A stretch of DNA of 64,000 bases, taken from positions 207,716 through 271,715 of the forward strand of contig JAPTOF010000039.1 of assembly GCA_028554755.1 (NCBI GenBank), written 5' to 3'. The notes under the pieces are model-generated. The model saw only the letters and a list, made by a program, of their open reading frames with translations, searched no databases and was not told the origin of the DNA. How positions within the stretch are numbered: the stretch's first letter is position 1; every line of letters starts with the position of its first letter. The stretch comes from Cordia subcordata. Lineage: Eukaryota > Streptophyta > Magnoliopsida > Boraginales > Cordiaceae. A program made the position numbers and the translations under genes. Positions 52,615-62,358 of the stretch are shown piece by piece.

Positions 52615-54509
52615 ATTAGAGTCAAGGGAGTTATGGTTAAATGCCACAATGTTGTTTGGTTCAAAGGACATTCTCCTAGGCATGCTTTTATTTGCTGGCT
52701 TGCCTTCTTGGATAGACTTAACACAAAATATAGAATTTTTCACTGGGGAATCAATATTAATCCTACTTACTCTTTTTGCAACTTGAGTTGTGAGACTAGA
52801 GACCACCTTTTCTTTGAGTGTAGTTTCACAAGAAGAATTTGGAAGATTGGCTTACAGCTCATGCTTGTCAAAGCACCGTTGTTTGAATGGGAAAAGATTG
52901 TGGATTTGTTCACTCCATTCTCGCTTGAGAATAATTTGAAGGCAATGATTATGAAACACTATTTGGGAGCTACCATCTACCATATATGGAAGGAAAGGAA
53001 TTGTAGAGTGTTTTGCATGGGTGCAAAAAATGAAGACCAAATCTTCTCCAACATTTACAATGAAGTTCGAGTTAAAGTGCATTTTTGGCAAAAAGTTCAC
53101 TTCCAATAGTTTAAACAAAGAAATTTTGTAAATCATGGAAACTTGAAGAAATTCTAGTTTAGGACCTTTGTAAATTCTATTTGTAAATTCGCTCCTTAAT
53201 GAAATACTTACTTACTTCTCAAAAAAAAACATTATGGAGCTTCACCCAAAGTGGAACTTTTTCCCAACTAAAGTGCATAAGTTGAGCATTTGAATCCCTC
53301 GTCTAAGCAAGAGGGGACGGTGATTTACATGCCACATTTGCTCAAGAACTTGCTCACAAAAGTTTTCATTTCCAAATTTAAACACAAAAAGCCCATTTTC
53401 AGCAGATTTGATTTCAACCCTACCAAACATTCTCCAATGGACATCGACCATTCTCCGAATAAGGAAGGATAGTGGGGGTTTTTCAAGGAATTGGCCTATA
53501 AGGCAATATTTGTAGTAATCATCCCCTTCAAGGTAAACCTCTTAGGGTGGGATGGCTCCAATGAAATCATTCTCAATGAAAGGTTCAACAAATTCAAGCT
53601 TAGTAGAGTGAGAAAGATTACCAACAAAAGTGTCTTGCCAATCCTCATTTGATTTCCAAGCTTGCTGTTGAGAAGCATTTTGATTTTGCTGCACTTGGTT
53701 TTCAATATTCCAATTTGCCTCATTGCCATGAGAAGAGCCTCCAAAGCATTTTTGCTTCCAATTGTTGTCTAAATTCCATGCCATATTAGTAGGAGCTTGT
53801 GTGGGATTTACATTCGAGATGTGTCAAGCATTGACCTTTTGGAGGAAAGTTCTCGCAATTAAAATGAGAGGGCTGACGTGGCTCTAGAGTCTGACTTGGC
53901 TGCCGTTTCATGAGGGAATGGTGAGTTGGAAGGTTGACTCAAATTTGAAGGGCCTGACCGAGCAAGCAACGGAGGAAATTGAGATTCATAATCACTTCCA
54001 TCTTTGGGGACGAGAATTGCATTAGCCCAAAATGCACAAATTTGAATGAGTGTGGACTTGATAAGGAGGAGTCTACCAGCAAATGAGAGTGATTTGTTGA
54101 CCTATCCCTCTAGTTTGCCATTGATTTTTTCCAAAAGTGGCATGGAATCAGATTTCCTAAGCTTTCTTATAACAAGAGGAATGCCCAAATAACGGATAGG
54201 ATATGTACCTTCTTTGAACCCCAGCTTGTGTATGATTTCAACTTTTTCCTCATGTGAGAGACCACCAAGGAAGATGTCACTTTTTGCCTTATTTATGGAC
54301 AGCCCCGATAGAAAGGTGAATGTGTCAAGGGTTTCAAGGATGCAATCAATAGACTCCATATTGCCCCTGCGAAAAATGAAGAGGTCATCCGCAAAAAGAT
54401 AGTTGATTTTCAAATTTGCCCATTTTGGATGATATTTAAAAGCCGAGGAGTTTGCAAGCTAATTTAACATGCAAGAGAATGGTTGATGATCATGAAGAGC
54501 CAAATTGTG

Positions 54510-55123
54510 TTTTTTGCGGGATAAGTGAGTAAATTCCATTAAAGCGTGTTGTATGTACAAGTACAAAGTAGAGAAGATACAAAAGAACCTATACAAAAAT
54601 ATTTTCTAATCTCCACACCTTGCATAAAGATTTGTTCAAAGGAGAAGGAGGAAATTTGTTACAATTTGAGAGTTTAACTCTAACATCATTAAAAATAGCA
54701 TGGAAGATAAACTCCTCGGTTTTGGCTTGGTCCTTGAAGATGCGATGATTCCGTTCAATCCAAATGTGGTACACAACTACACAAAAGAAATGTTTGACAA
54801 TGGATGCTTTCAAGTGCTTTTCAAGGGAAAAAGGAGTGATGTAAATGATAATGTCTTCCCAAGAGATCAAGCTTTCTGGAATTTAGGTGAGAAGAAGACC
54901 CTTTCTCCAAATCCGTCTAGTGAAACTGCACTCAAAAAAGAGATGATCCCTCATTTCACAATCCATTTGACAAAAAATGCAACATAGGTTGATATTGAGC
55001 CCCCAATGAAGAATTCTGAACCTTGTGCTCAATCGGTCAAGAAATGCAAGCCAAACAATAAAGCTATGTCTTGGATTATGCCCTTTGTGCCAAATGAGGT
55101 TGTAACCCTTGAAATGGCTGGCC
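54510..55123 (-). mobile_element. LINE-O, 5'-truncated LINE 3' end
   Basis: Tail CTCACTTATCCCGC-poly(A) read antisense from 54510, 3' UTR, and the ORF2 C-terminus (54589-55123): HFKGYNLIWHKGHNPRHSFIVWLAFLDRLSTRFRILHWGLNINLCCIFCQMDCEMRDHLFF (zf-RVT; last positions partly altered), FTRRIWRKGLLLT, a frameshift, SLISWEDIIIYITPF, end VWRLENIFV. The 5' side is cut by LINE-P. Close to the ends of LINE-H and LINE-J. Confidence 0.85.
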
Positions 55124-55812
55124 TTTTTTTTGCAGGGCAAGAAAAGTATGAATGTATTCCGCAATGTCAAAGGAAATATGTACAAGTACAAAAATGTGGT
55201 AAAAGTGGAGAGTGGGCCTATACAAGAATGTCATCTAGTCTCCACAAATTACATAAGATTTGTTCAAAGGAGAGGAAATGAATTTCCTTCCACTAGAGAT
55301 TTTAACTCTTACATCATTGAAAATAGAATTGAAAATGTTTTCTTTGGTTTTTGCTTCATTGTGATAAATATGCTGATTTCTTTCCAACCAAATGTGGTAA
55401 ATGGAAGCTCCAAAGAGATGCTTGATAATAGTGGCCTTCAAGTGCTTCTCAAGTGCAAAAGGAGTGATATAATCAATAATATCCTTCAGCAAATCATTTT
55501 CTCCAAAATTGATGTAAGGCGAAGATCTTTTTGCCAAATTCTTCTAGTGAAGCTACATTCAAGAAGAGATGATCTCTTGTTTTGCAACCAAAATAACAAA
55601 AAATGCATGATGGATTGATGTTCAGACCCCAGTGTAAGATTCTAAATTTTGTGTTGACTCGATCAACAAAAGCAAGCCATGCGATGAAGCTATGTCTCGG
55701 ATTGTGCTTCTTGTGCCATATAATGTTAAAACCAGCAAAAATTTCCTTTCCTCCTAATATGTTCCCAAGTTTGTTTGAAAATGGAACTTTTTTAGGTATC
55801 ATTCCAAAATGA
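55124..55812 (-). mobile_element. LINE-P, 5'-truncated LINE 3' end
   Basis: Tail TTCTTGCCCTGC-poly(A) read antisense from 55124, 3' UTR to 55217, ORF2 C-terminus (55218-55812): a degenerate start, KEIFAGFNIIWHKKHNPRHSFIAWLAFVDRVNTKFRILHWGLNINPSCIFCYFGCKTRDHLF (zf-RVT), a frameshift, FTPFALEKHLKATIIKHLFGASIYHIWLERNQ, end RLDDILV-like before the stop 55220-55218. Related to LINE-E. It abuts the LINE-Q 5' end. Confidence 0.83.
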
Positions 55813-55833
55813 TCGTGACTTTCTCTCTCTACC

Positions 55834-55869
55834 ATGAATTCTCTCTTCCTTCTCTCTAACCCTACCTAA
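55834..55869 (+). CDS. uORF in the LINE-Q 5' UTR (11 codons, shortened)
   Basis: MNSLFLLSNPT then TAA. Matches the LINE-I uORF N-terminus but stops early. Confidence 0.35.
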   Translation: MNSLFLLSNPT

Positions 55870-56017
55870 GCCGCCACCTTCCACCACCTTCCACCACTAC
55901 CAAATTAGCACCTCTTCCATTGTTCCACCAACACAAACTTCCATTTTTTGAAGCCCCAACGTTTGACACCTAAACACTCTTCCAAACCCGTCCCTCTACT
56001 CCTCCTTTCTTGCATTC

Positions 56018-56402
56018 ATGGGAAAGAAGAAGAAGGCCTCTTCTCCAACTAGATCTAGTGCAAGGCTAAATGCAAGAAAGCAAAACATGGATTCTATTTC
56101 TAATGCTCAAGCTGGTTCATCTACATCTCAAAATGAGGTTGATTCGGCCTCTTCACCTCTTGCTAGTGGAGATGCTCACTCAACCTCAAGTTTGGTTCTC
56201 AAAGAAGTCTATAAAGCTCTTGAAGTTGGAACTTCCTTTAAAGAGCATGTTGATAAGCAAAACAAAGCCAAAGCTGACTTAGTCCAAGCTTAACTAGTCA
56301 ATCCAGAGCTCGATCTCCTCCATCTGCAAAAGCAAAAATGGATGTTGGACCTTGTACTAAGCAATCAGAAATGGCACTTTCAAAGCTTCTTTTTCATTCA
56401 CC
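56018..56402 (+). pseudogene. LINE-Q ORF1 N-terminus
   Basis: MGKKKKASSPTRSSARLNARKQNMDSISNAQAGSSTSQNEVDSASSPLASGDAHSTSSLVLKEVYKALEVGTSFKEHVDKQNKAKADLV, then a 1-bp slip (TAA at 56290). In the next frame SLTSQSRARSPPSAKAKMDVGPCTKQSEMALSKLLFHSP, ending at the LINE-R insertion. Very similar to LINE-I and LINE-N ORF1. Confidence 0.87.
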
Positions 56403-56963
56403 TTTTTTTTTGCGAAGCAAGTAAGAATGTGCATTACTAAAAATGTACAAAAGTCAATGAACATGATCAAGAAGATCAAACAAAACCCGTATTCTTAGCA
56501 ACTTTTGGAGCAGCACATTCAACAATCCACCATACTTTGCTAAGGTTTGTGACATTTACTTGTATGATAATTGGAATTGGCCTTTTCATCTCTTGCATTT
56601 TGGTCCACCTTGTACCAATCTTGTGGAGGAAAATCTTGATGTAATTAATTGGGATCTTTCTCCAAATGGTGATTTCACCTTCTCACACACTTGGGAGGAA
56701 ATCAGAATGAAGAAGAATAAAGTTGATTGGCATAACATGGTTTGGTTCAAAGGGCATACACCAAGACATGCTTTTATTACTTGGCTTGCTATTCATGATC
56801 GTCTTACCACTAAATTCAGATTGCTTTCTTGGGGAAAGGAGTTGAATCCCACTTGCATTTTTTGCAACTTTGGGTGTGAAACTAGAGATCATCTCTTCTT
56901 CAATTGTAGTTTTACTAGAAGAATCTGGAGCAAAGGACTTCAACTTACTATGATCCAAGAAAG
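56403..56963. mobile_element. LINE-R, possible 5'-inverted LINE insertion
   Basis: Left part (56403-56488) is an antisense 3' end: poly(T), complement of CTTACTTGCTTCGC and a short 3' UTR. Right part (56489-56963) is sense ORF2: TFNNPPYFAKVCDIYLYDNWNWPFHLLHFG, DLSPNGDFTFSHTWEEI, HNMVWFKGHTPRHAFITWLAIHDRLTTKFRLLSWGKELNPTCIFCNFGCETRDHLFFNCSF (zf-RVT), LQLTMIQES. A 3' end joined to an inverted upstream piece is the layout expected from twin priming. No TSD found, so two unrelated fragments remain possible. Confidence 0.55.
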
Positions 56964-57323
56964 CAAACAAGAAAGATGATTTTCATTATAAATGGTAAGA
57001 AAAATGCTTTCTTCCGTATGTGCTTGCTGATTATGGATGCGGTTGTTGCGTTCCAGCCAAATGTGATAGATAGAAGCTGCAAACAAGTGTTTAAGGATGG
57101 TTGCCTTCAAGTTTTTAACAAGAACAAGAGGGGTAATGTACTCCAAAATGTCATCCCAAACAATTAAGCTTTCAGGTGCCATGGTCATTTTAAGTCTGTG
57201 CCTCCAAATTCTTCTTGTGAAACTACATTCAAAGTAGAGGTGATCACATGTTTCACTTCCCATGTGACAAAATGTACCAAGAGGGTTGAGAGGAATTCCC
57301 CAAGAAAGCAATCTGAATTTTGT
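56964..57323 (-). pseudogene. LINE-S, ORF2 C-terminal fragment
   Basis: An antisense piece: TKFRLLSWGIPLNPLGTFCHMGSETCDHLYFECSFTRRIWRH (zf-RVT, first Cys changed to Gly), MAPESLIVWDDILEYITPLVLVKNLKATILKHLFAASIYHIWLERNN, EESIFLTIYNE. It lacks both ends. Its overlap with LINE-R differs in sequence, so it is a different copy. Confidence 0.75.
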
Positions 57324-57463
57324 GCATGGAACACTTTGCACTCGGCCACTCTTGCGCAACCATCACCACCACATTACTCCACCTCTTCTCTTCTATTTTA
57401 TTTTTTTACCTTCTTTTTAAGCACTTCAATCAGTTTTTAATTTCTTCTTTCTTTCATTTGTTT

Positions 57464-59337
57464 ATGGCTAACAACAAGAAGAAAAGGCCTTCTCCCCAAG
57501 ATCTAGTGCAAGGTTAAATGCTCAAAAGAACCCGAAGACTACTCCTTCAAAGCTGAATTCAAAAAAGAAGATTTTGGAGCATGGGGAGGTTGAACCAGCG
57601 GCTTCACCCACTTTGAGTGAAGGAGCTTCTTCAAACTCTTTGGAGTTCAAGGAAGTGTTTGATGCCATCAATTCCGGGAAGACTTTTGGCGACTATGAAG
57701 AAGAGCAAAACAAATCAAAAGCTTCCCTTGTTCAAAGCCTCATTCTTGAAGCAAATACAAACACATCCATGGAAGAAGCTAAAGACTTGAAGCTATCTTC
57801 GGCCATGATTGAAAGAGAAGAAAGGGAAGAAAACACAAGGGGGTTATTGTTTAATGAGCAAAGTTGTCCCACGGGTAATGAAGTTTTTACCCACGAGGTT
57901 TTGCATTCCTCTTTACCTCTTGGAAATTGCATAATGGACAAAAATGACTCTTGTACTTTTGCTGATAAGTTGCCACAACATGCCACACAAGAGCCGACAA
58001 CACATCAACCATTTTCCAAGAATGCACAAGAAACAAATTTTCAAATGCATGCTGATTTCCCTCCTTTACCAGCCACTCATAAGTTTGATAAAGAAAGTCA
58101 AAGGCCAAATAAGACAAAGGATGACATGGCCTCCACGTCACAACCAATTTACACCTCAGCAAACTCCACTAAAGAAGCTCCACTGCCCCAAGAAACTTGA
58201 AGGCAGCAAACAAAATGCTTGGAGCAAAAGGCCTCTCTTAAGGTATGAACCTTCTTCTAAAACTCCCACCATGGATTGGAAGCAAGATTTTGGTGAATTT
58301 CTAGAAACAAATCTTTATTTGAAAGATGAATTTCAAGTTTTAACTAATGAAGGAATTAGAGAGGTTGTTGATCCACCACAAGATTTGTATGATGAAGGAG
58401 AAAATTTCTGGTCTCATTGCCTTATAGGACAATTTCTTGGTGCTCCACCTCCTCTTTATCTCATAAAAAACATGATCTATAATGCTTGGTGGAAATTTGG
58501 AAGAGTTGATTTAGACCCAAAAGGAAAGGGCCTATTCATGTTTAAATTTGAGAAAGAGGAATATTGTCAAAAAGTTCTTCAACAACTTTGGCATGTTAGC
58601 AATAGACCATTGCTTTTGAGAAAATGGCAGCCACAACTTGAATTCATTAACTTCTCTTGGAACAAAGTTCCAATTTGGGTTAAAATGAAAGATGTCCCTC
58701 TTAGCTTGTGGTCAAAAAGAGGTTTCAGCTACCTTGCTTCATTTATTGGAAAGCCAATACAAATAGATGCACTTACAAAATCAAGGAGGAATCTAGAATT
58801 TGTAAGAGTTTGCATTGAAGTTAGCCTTGAAGAGAAATTACCAAATGAAATCTACCCAAAGCTTAGAGATGGATCAAGAACTCGGGTTAGTGTTGAATAT
58901 GCTTGGAAGCCAATATTTGTGCCCATTGTAAAATGGTAGGGCACTTAGTGGATCATTGCCCTTTAAGGCCGAAGGTTAGTGCTCCAAAGATTCAAGAAGC
59001 AAATAAGGCCAACTCATCAAAGAACAATGACACTTGGAAAGTTGTTGGAAAGAAAAAGAGCTCTCAAGAAAGGGATGATCCAAATTTTGAAAAGCAAAAT
59101 GAGATGGATATGTCTACAGTAACAAATACCAAAGGTGAAAAGGCATTGAGCTCTCCAAAAGCAATAAACAAAATGGAGACTAAAGATGGAAACTCCTACA
59201 AAACTCTTGAAGTTATTGAAGATTGGGAAGAGGGAGAACTTGATCCACAATGGGTTGATGGAGGGCATGAGAAGAATCAACATTTGCATGGTAATAATGC
59301 TTTGGGTCAAGGATCCGCATCTTTACTAATGAAATGA
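57464..59337 (+). pseudogene. LINE-T ORF1 (DUF4283 + CCHC)
   Basis: About 624 codons. MANNKKKRPSP then a 1-bp loss near 57505; SSARLNAQKNPK frame continues with KILEHGEVEPAASPTLSEGASSNSLEFKEVFDAINSGKTFGDY. A frameshift near 58195, then NAWSKRPLLRYEPSSKTPTMDWKQDFGEFLETN, VVDPPQDLYDEGENFW, GQFLGAPPPLYLIKNMIYNAWWKFGRVDL, LWHVSNRPLLLRKW, SLWSKRGFSYLASFIGKPIQIDAL (DUF4283). A frameshift near 58915 and the zinc knuckle CAHCKMVGHLVDHC. The stop 59335-59337 overlaps the ORF2 ATG. Confidence 0.88.
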
Positions 59338-62300
59338 TTTGCTTTTGGAACATTAGGGGATTAAATTCCCCAAATAAACAAAAGGAAGTGAAAGCTTTGA
59401 TCAACAAACACAATGTTGATTGTTTTTGTCTTTTGGAAACTAAAGTGAATAAGGAAAAGTCCATCACCAATGATTTCAGCACATTGGGTTTTGATAATCA
59501 CATGGATGAGAAGATGGAAGGAAGATTATGGCTTTTTTTGGCAAAAACACATCAAAATCAGCATTATTGATAGCATGGACCAAGGTATACTTTGTCATAT
59601 TTCTATACCGCAATGTCAACCTTTTTTCATTGGGTTTGTCTATGGAAAGAACTCCCCAACTTGTAGGAAACTTCTTTGGAGAAAAATCAGATTGTGGACT
59701 GAATGGTGTTTGAATGGGCCAATTTGCATTATGGGTGATTTCAATGAAATTCTTCATTGTGGAGAAAAATCTACTTCTTGGAATATTCCCACTAGTGCAA
59801 GAGATTTTAAACATTGTGTTTGCCAAGCGGATTTACATGAAATCAAAACTTTTGGTCATGCTTTACTTGGTCCAATAGAAGCACTCAAGGAAACTTCATT
59901 GCAAGTAAAATTGATAGAGCTCTCATCAACTTAACTTGGGAGAAGCACATGGAGAATTCCTTCCTCTTGGTGGATAACCCAAGCATTTCTGACCATTGCC
60001 CTCTTATTTTAAGTGTGATGCCAATCAAGCACTCCTCACCAAAGCCATTCCAGTTCTATAATGCTTGGACCACACATGCTGAATTCCCTCACTTTATAAA
60101 TAGACATTGGAGTGCACGGGTTTTGGCACCCCAATGTTTATGCTCTACCAAAGACAAAAGCTCCTTAAAAGCATTGAAGGATTTTGAAAAGGAGCACTTC
60201 TCTTGCATTAAACACCAAATTGGTCAACTTAAGGATGATCTCAATGAAGTGCAAGATGACATACTCAATGGGATTATCAATGAGGAAATTCTCAACAAGG
60301 AAAAAGATATTCTTGGAAAAATAGAGGAACTTGATAGCATTCAAAGGCATATGCTTCACCAAAAGTCTAGGCTTCAATGGATCAAGTATGGGGACACCAA
60401 CACAAATTTCTTTCACAATGTTGTCAAAGGAGAAGAAGGAAAAATACTATCAATGCCATTAAAGATAATGATGGGAACATTATTACTGCTTATGATGGCG
60501 TCAAGGAAGAGTTTATCTCCTTTTTCATGAAGTTGATTGGCACTCCAAAAAGCACCCAAGCAAATGGAGACAACATCAAAAGCATTCTTGGCAAAACCAT
60601 CAAAGAGGAACACTTGGCTGATTTGGTTGCTCCTATTACACGGGAAGAGATTATGAATACTCTTTTTTCTCTCAACCCCAACAAGAGCCTGGCTGGATGG
60701 ATACACATCACTCTTTTACAAAAGTGCATGGAACGCTGTGGGAGAAGATGTAATCAAGGCTATCAGGTCCTTCTTTGAATCCGGGAAGATGCTTAAGGAG
60801 GTAAATGCCACTTATATTGCTCTTGTTCCTATAGTTCAAAATCCGACCATGGTAAAGGACTTTAGACTCATCTCTTGTTGCAACATGATTTCTATGTGCA
60901 TTTCCAAAATCCTTGCAAATAGGATGAAAGTTTGCTTGCCTTCCATTATTTCTTGGAACCAATTAGCATTCATTGAAGGAAGACTTATTAATGAAAACAT
61001 TCTTGTTGCACATGATATCTTTAGAGGATATTCTAGAACTCATATCTCTCCAAGATGTGCCCTTAAAGTTGATATCATGAAGGCATTTGACTCACTAAGT
61101 TGGGATTTTATTAAAATCACACTTTATGCATTTGGTTTTCCTGACATCTTTGTTAAGTGGATTATGGCTTGTATCACAACTACTAGCTTCACCATCTCAA
61201 TCAATGGAAGTCTTGAAGGATACTTTAAAGGAGCAAGTGGTATAAGACAAGGTGACCCTATCTCTCCTTATATTTTTATCTTATGCATTGAAGTCCTATC
61301 ATCATTATTTTTTTGCTTGTAACATCACCCAAAATTCAGCTAACTCCGAAAATGTGTTAAACTCAAGCTGAATCATATTTGCTTTGGATGATCTCTTCAT
61401 TTTTTGCAAAGGCAACTTGGAGTCAATTGCTTGCATCATGGAGACATTGGACAAGTTTTATGAATATTCGGGACTCAAAGTAAATTGCAGCAAAAGTGAT
61501 GTGTTCCTTGGAGGCATTTCCCAAAATGAAAAGAAGCTTATCCTTGAGAAACTTGGATTCAAAGAGGGGCTACTCCCAATTAGATGCCTTGGAGTTCCGT
61601 TGGTGACTAGAAAGCTACGAAATGGTGATTGTGGGCCACTTTTGGAGAGAGTCAAAGGAAGAATTGAACAGTGGACTACACAAAGTCTCTTATATGCTGG
61701 ACGACTTATGCTCATAAAGTCAACACTCACACAAATTTGTGCTTATTGGGCAAGCTCACTCCTTCTTCCGAAATGCATTATCAAGGAAATTGAGTCAAGG
61801 TTTTGTGCTTTTCTTTGAGAGATATAGGTGCAAAGATTGCTTGGAGCAATATTTGTGTTCCTTTGAATGAAGAAGGATTGGGAATAAGGTCTTTGGAGGA
61901 TATCAACAACACTTTCTTCACAAAAGTTTTTTGGAGAATGTATGCATTTCGGGACACACTTTGGAGCAAATGGGTGCATTCAAACTACATCAAGAATGAG
62001 TCAATCTAGACAATTTCATGCCCAATCGACTCAAGTTGGATCTTAAAAAAGCTTCTCAATTGCCGAGCCTCAATTAGGAGTCAATTACACACACTCTTGG
62101 AGATGGAAGAAACACACACTTTTGGCTTGATAAATGGCATAACAATGGTACTCTTCTTGAACATTGGAATGACACCTTCAACCACCCACCTCTTCATGCA
62201 AAGGTACGAGAAATCTTCTCAAATGGCTCTTGAATTGGCCCATTCAGCTTCTTCATATTCCCATTCCAAGTGCTGCCCTTGTTGAGAATAATTCAGATTC

Positions 62301-62358
62301 TTACTCTTGGAGTCTATCAAATGATAGGAAGTTCTCTTTTAAGCACACTTGGGAACAC
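59334..62358 (+). pseudogene. LINE-T ORF2 (EN-RT), cut by HL-8
   Basis: MICFWNIRGLNSPNKQKEVKALINKHNVDCFCLLETKV, an early stop in WLFLAKTH, GDFNEILHCGEKS (59730), FTW region shifted (59865), SDHCPLILSVMP (59985). RT: NPNKSLAGW (damaged SPGPDG), DFRLISCCNMISMCISKIL, VDIMKAFDSLSW, NGSLEGYFKGASGIRQGDPISPYIF, stop near 61320. FADD lost its GC dinucleotide (61385), NLESIACIMETLDKF, LESRFCAFL stop, WRMYAFRDTLWSKWVHSNYIKNESI stop. At least seven frameshifts or stops. Confidence 0.87.

Larger units (their letters stand above)
46439..53162 (+). pseudogene. LINE-M ORF2 C-terminal part (zf-RVT)
   Basis: WHSEGNLGLSWQNIFS, then a 1-bp loss before HPPLFAKVSDIY and RWNWPPYLSQFNFPSF, up to FKHTWEFF where LINE-N is inserted. 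It continues with KCHNVVWFKGHSPRHAFICWLAFLDRLNTKYRIFHWGININPTYSFCNLSCETRDHLFF. The first zf-RVT Cys is Tyr here. FTRRIWKIGLQL and MIMKHYLGATIYHIWKERN follow, ending KLEEILV, stop 53160-53162. Confidence 0.84.
46439..53230 (+). mobile_element. LINE-M, 5'-truncated LINE split by LINE-N
   Basis: Blocks 46439-46657 and 52615-53230 carry the last quarter of ORF2 and a 3' end (TACTTACTTACTTCTC-A9). It is antisense to its host HL-7. No TSD is found, and about 394 bp of HL-7 are missing at the site, consistent with an insertion accompanied by target deletion. LINE-N is inserted in it with a 17-bp TSD. Confidence 0.83.
45920..54002 (-). mobile_element. HL-7, 5'-truncated half-LINE split by LINE-M
   Basis: Blocks 45920-46438 (3' tail AAACTTAATCCGC-poly(A), 210-nt 3' UTR, ORF1 C-terminus) and 53231-54002 (ORF1 middle), with a 16-bp TSD (one mismatch) in LINE-L. 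It matches HL-1 closely. Relative to HL-1 about 394 bp are missing at the LINE-M insertion (equivalent to HL-1 906-1299). The 5' side is truncated in ORF1. Confidence 0.87.
46130..54002 (-). pseudogene. HL-7 ORF1, split by LINE-M
   Basis: Middle block: SDYESQFPPLLARSGPS, QAPTN-region, NLDNNWKQKCFGGSSHGNEANWN, LSHSTKLEFVEPFIENDFIGAIPP, RMVDVHWRMFGRVEIKSAENGLFVFKF, MWHVNHRPLLLR. A 1-bp loss near 53300 and a stop near 53541 break it. The C-terminal block reads SVVFKPKVANETNAFSSTMKGNSFAALNAYENGNE and ends GTSSSYI (stop 46130). The zinc knuckle lay in the deleted segment. Confidence 0.84.
45432..54509 (-). mobile_element. LINE-L, RT-region fragment split by HL-7
   Basis: Blocks 54509-54019 and 45919-45432 (element order) are one LINE interrupted by HL-7, as shown by the HL-7 TSD and by the RT reading across (NAILVPK to GIMAAIEAKFKAFLWRDIGPKGG). 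The 5' side is cut by the LINE-O tail at 54510 and the 3' side by the LINE-J 5' end at 45431. Neither terminus survives. Confidence 0.85.
45432..54509 (-). pseudogene. LINE-L ORF2 fragment (RT core to connection)
   Basis: From 54413: LFADDLFIFRRGNMESIDCILETLDTF, FLSGLSINKAKSDIFLGGLSHEEK, GTYPIRYLGIPLVIRKLRKSD, a stop near 54102, LSFAGRLLLIKSTLIQICAFWANAILVPK. Past HL-7: GIMAAIEAKFKAFLWRDIGPKGG, KLNEINTTFLLKSFWRMYSIWDSLWSKWIQESYIKDDTIW, DASWVLKNLF, FWHDKWHPEGILVHHW and DGNWQWPNHLHQE to 45470. The endonuclease, RT N-terminus and zf-RVT are not present. Confidence 0.83.
55813..56402 (+). mobile_element. LINE-Q, 5' end of a two-ORF LINE
   Basis: Pyrimidine start TTTCTCTCTCTACCATG (55820), a 5' UTR rich in CCACC repeats, and the first part of ORF1 (56018). 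It is cut at 56403 by the poly(T) of LINE-R within codons LLFHSP, and the remainder does not reappear. Confidence 0.85.
57324..62358 (+). mobile_element. LINE-T, two-ORF LINE cut by HL-8
   Basis: Partial 5' UTR (57324-57463, without the pyrimidine start, so slightly 5' truncated), ORF1 and most of ORF2. HL-8 interrupts ORF2 at FKHTWEH. The remaining zf-RVT and 3' end should lie beyond the right edge. Same subfamily as LINE-D. Confidence 0.88.
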
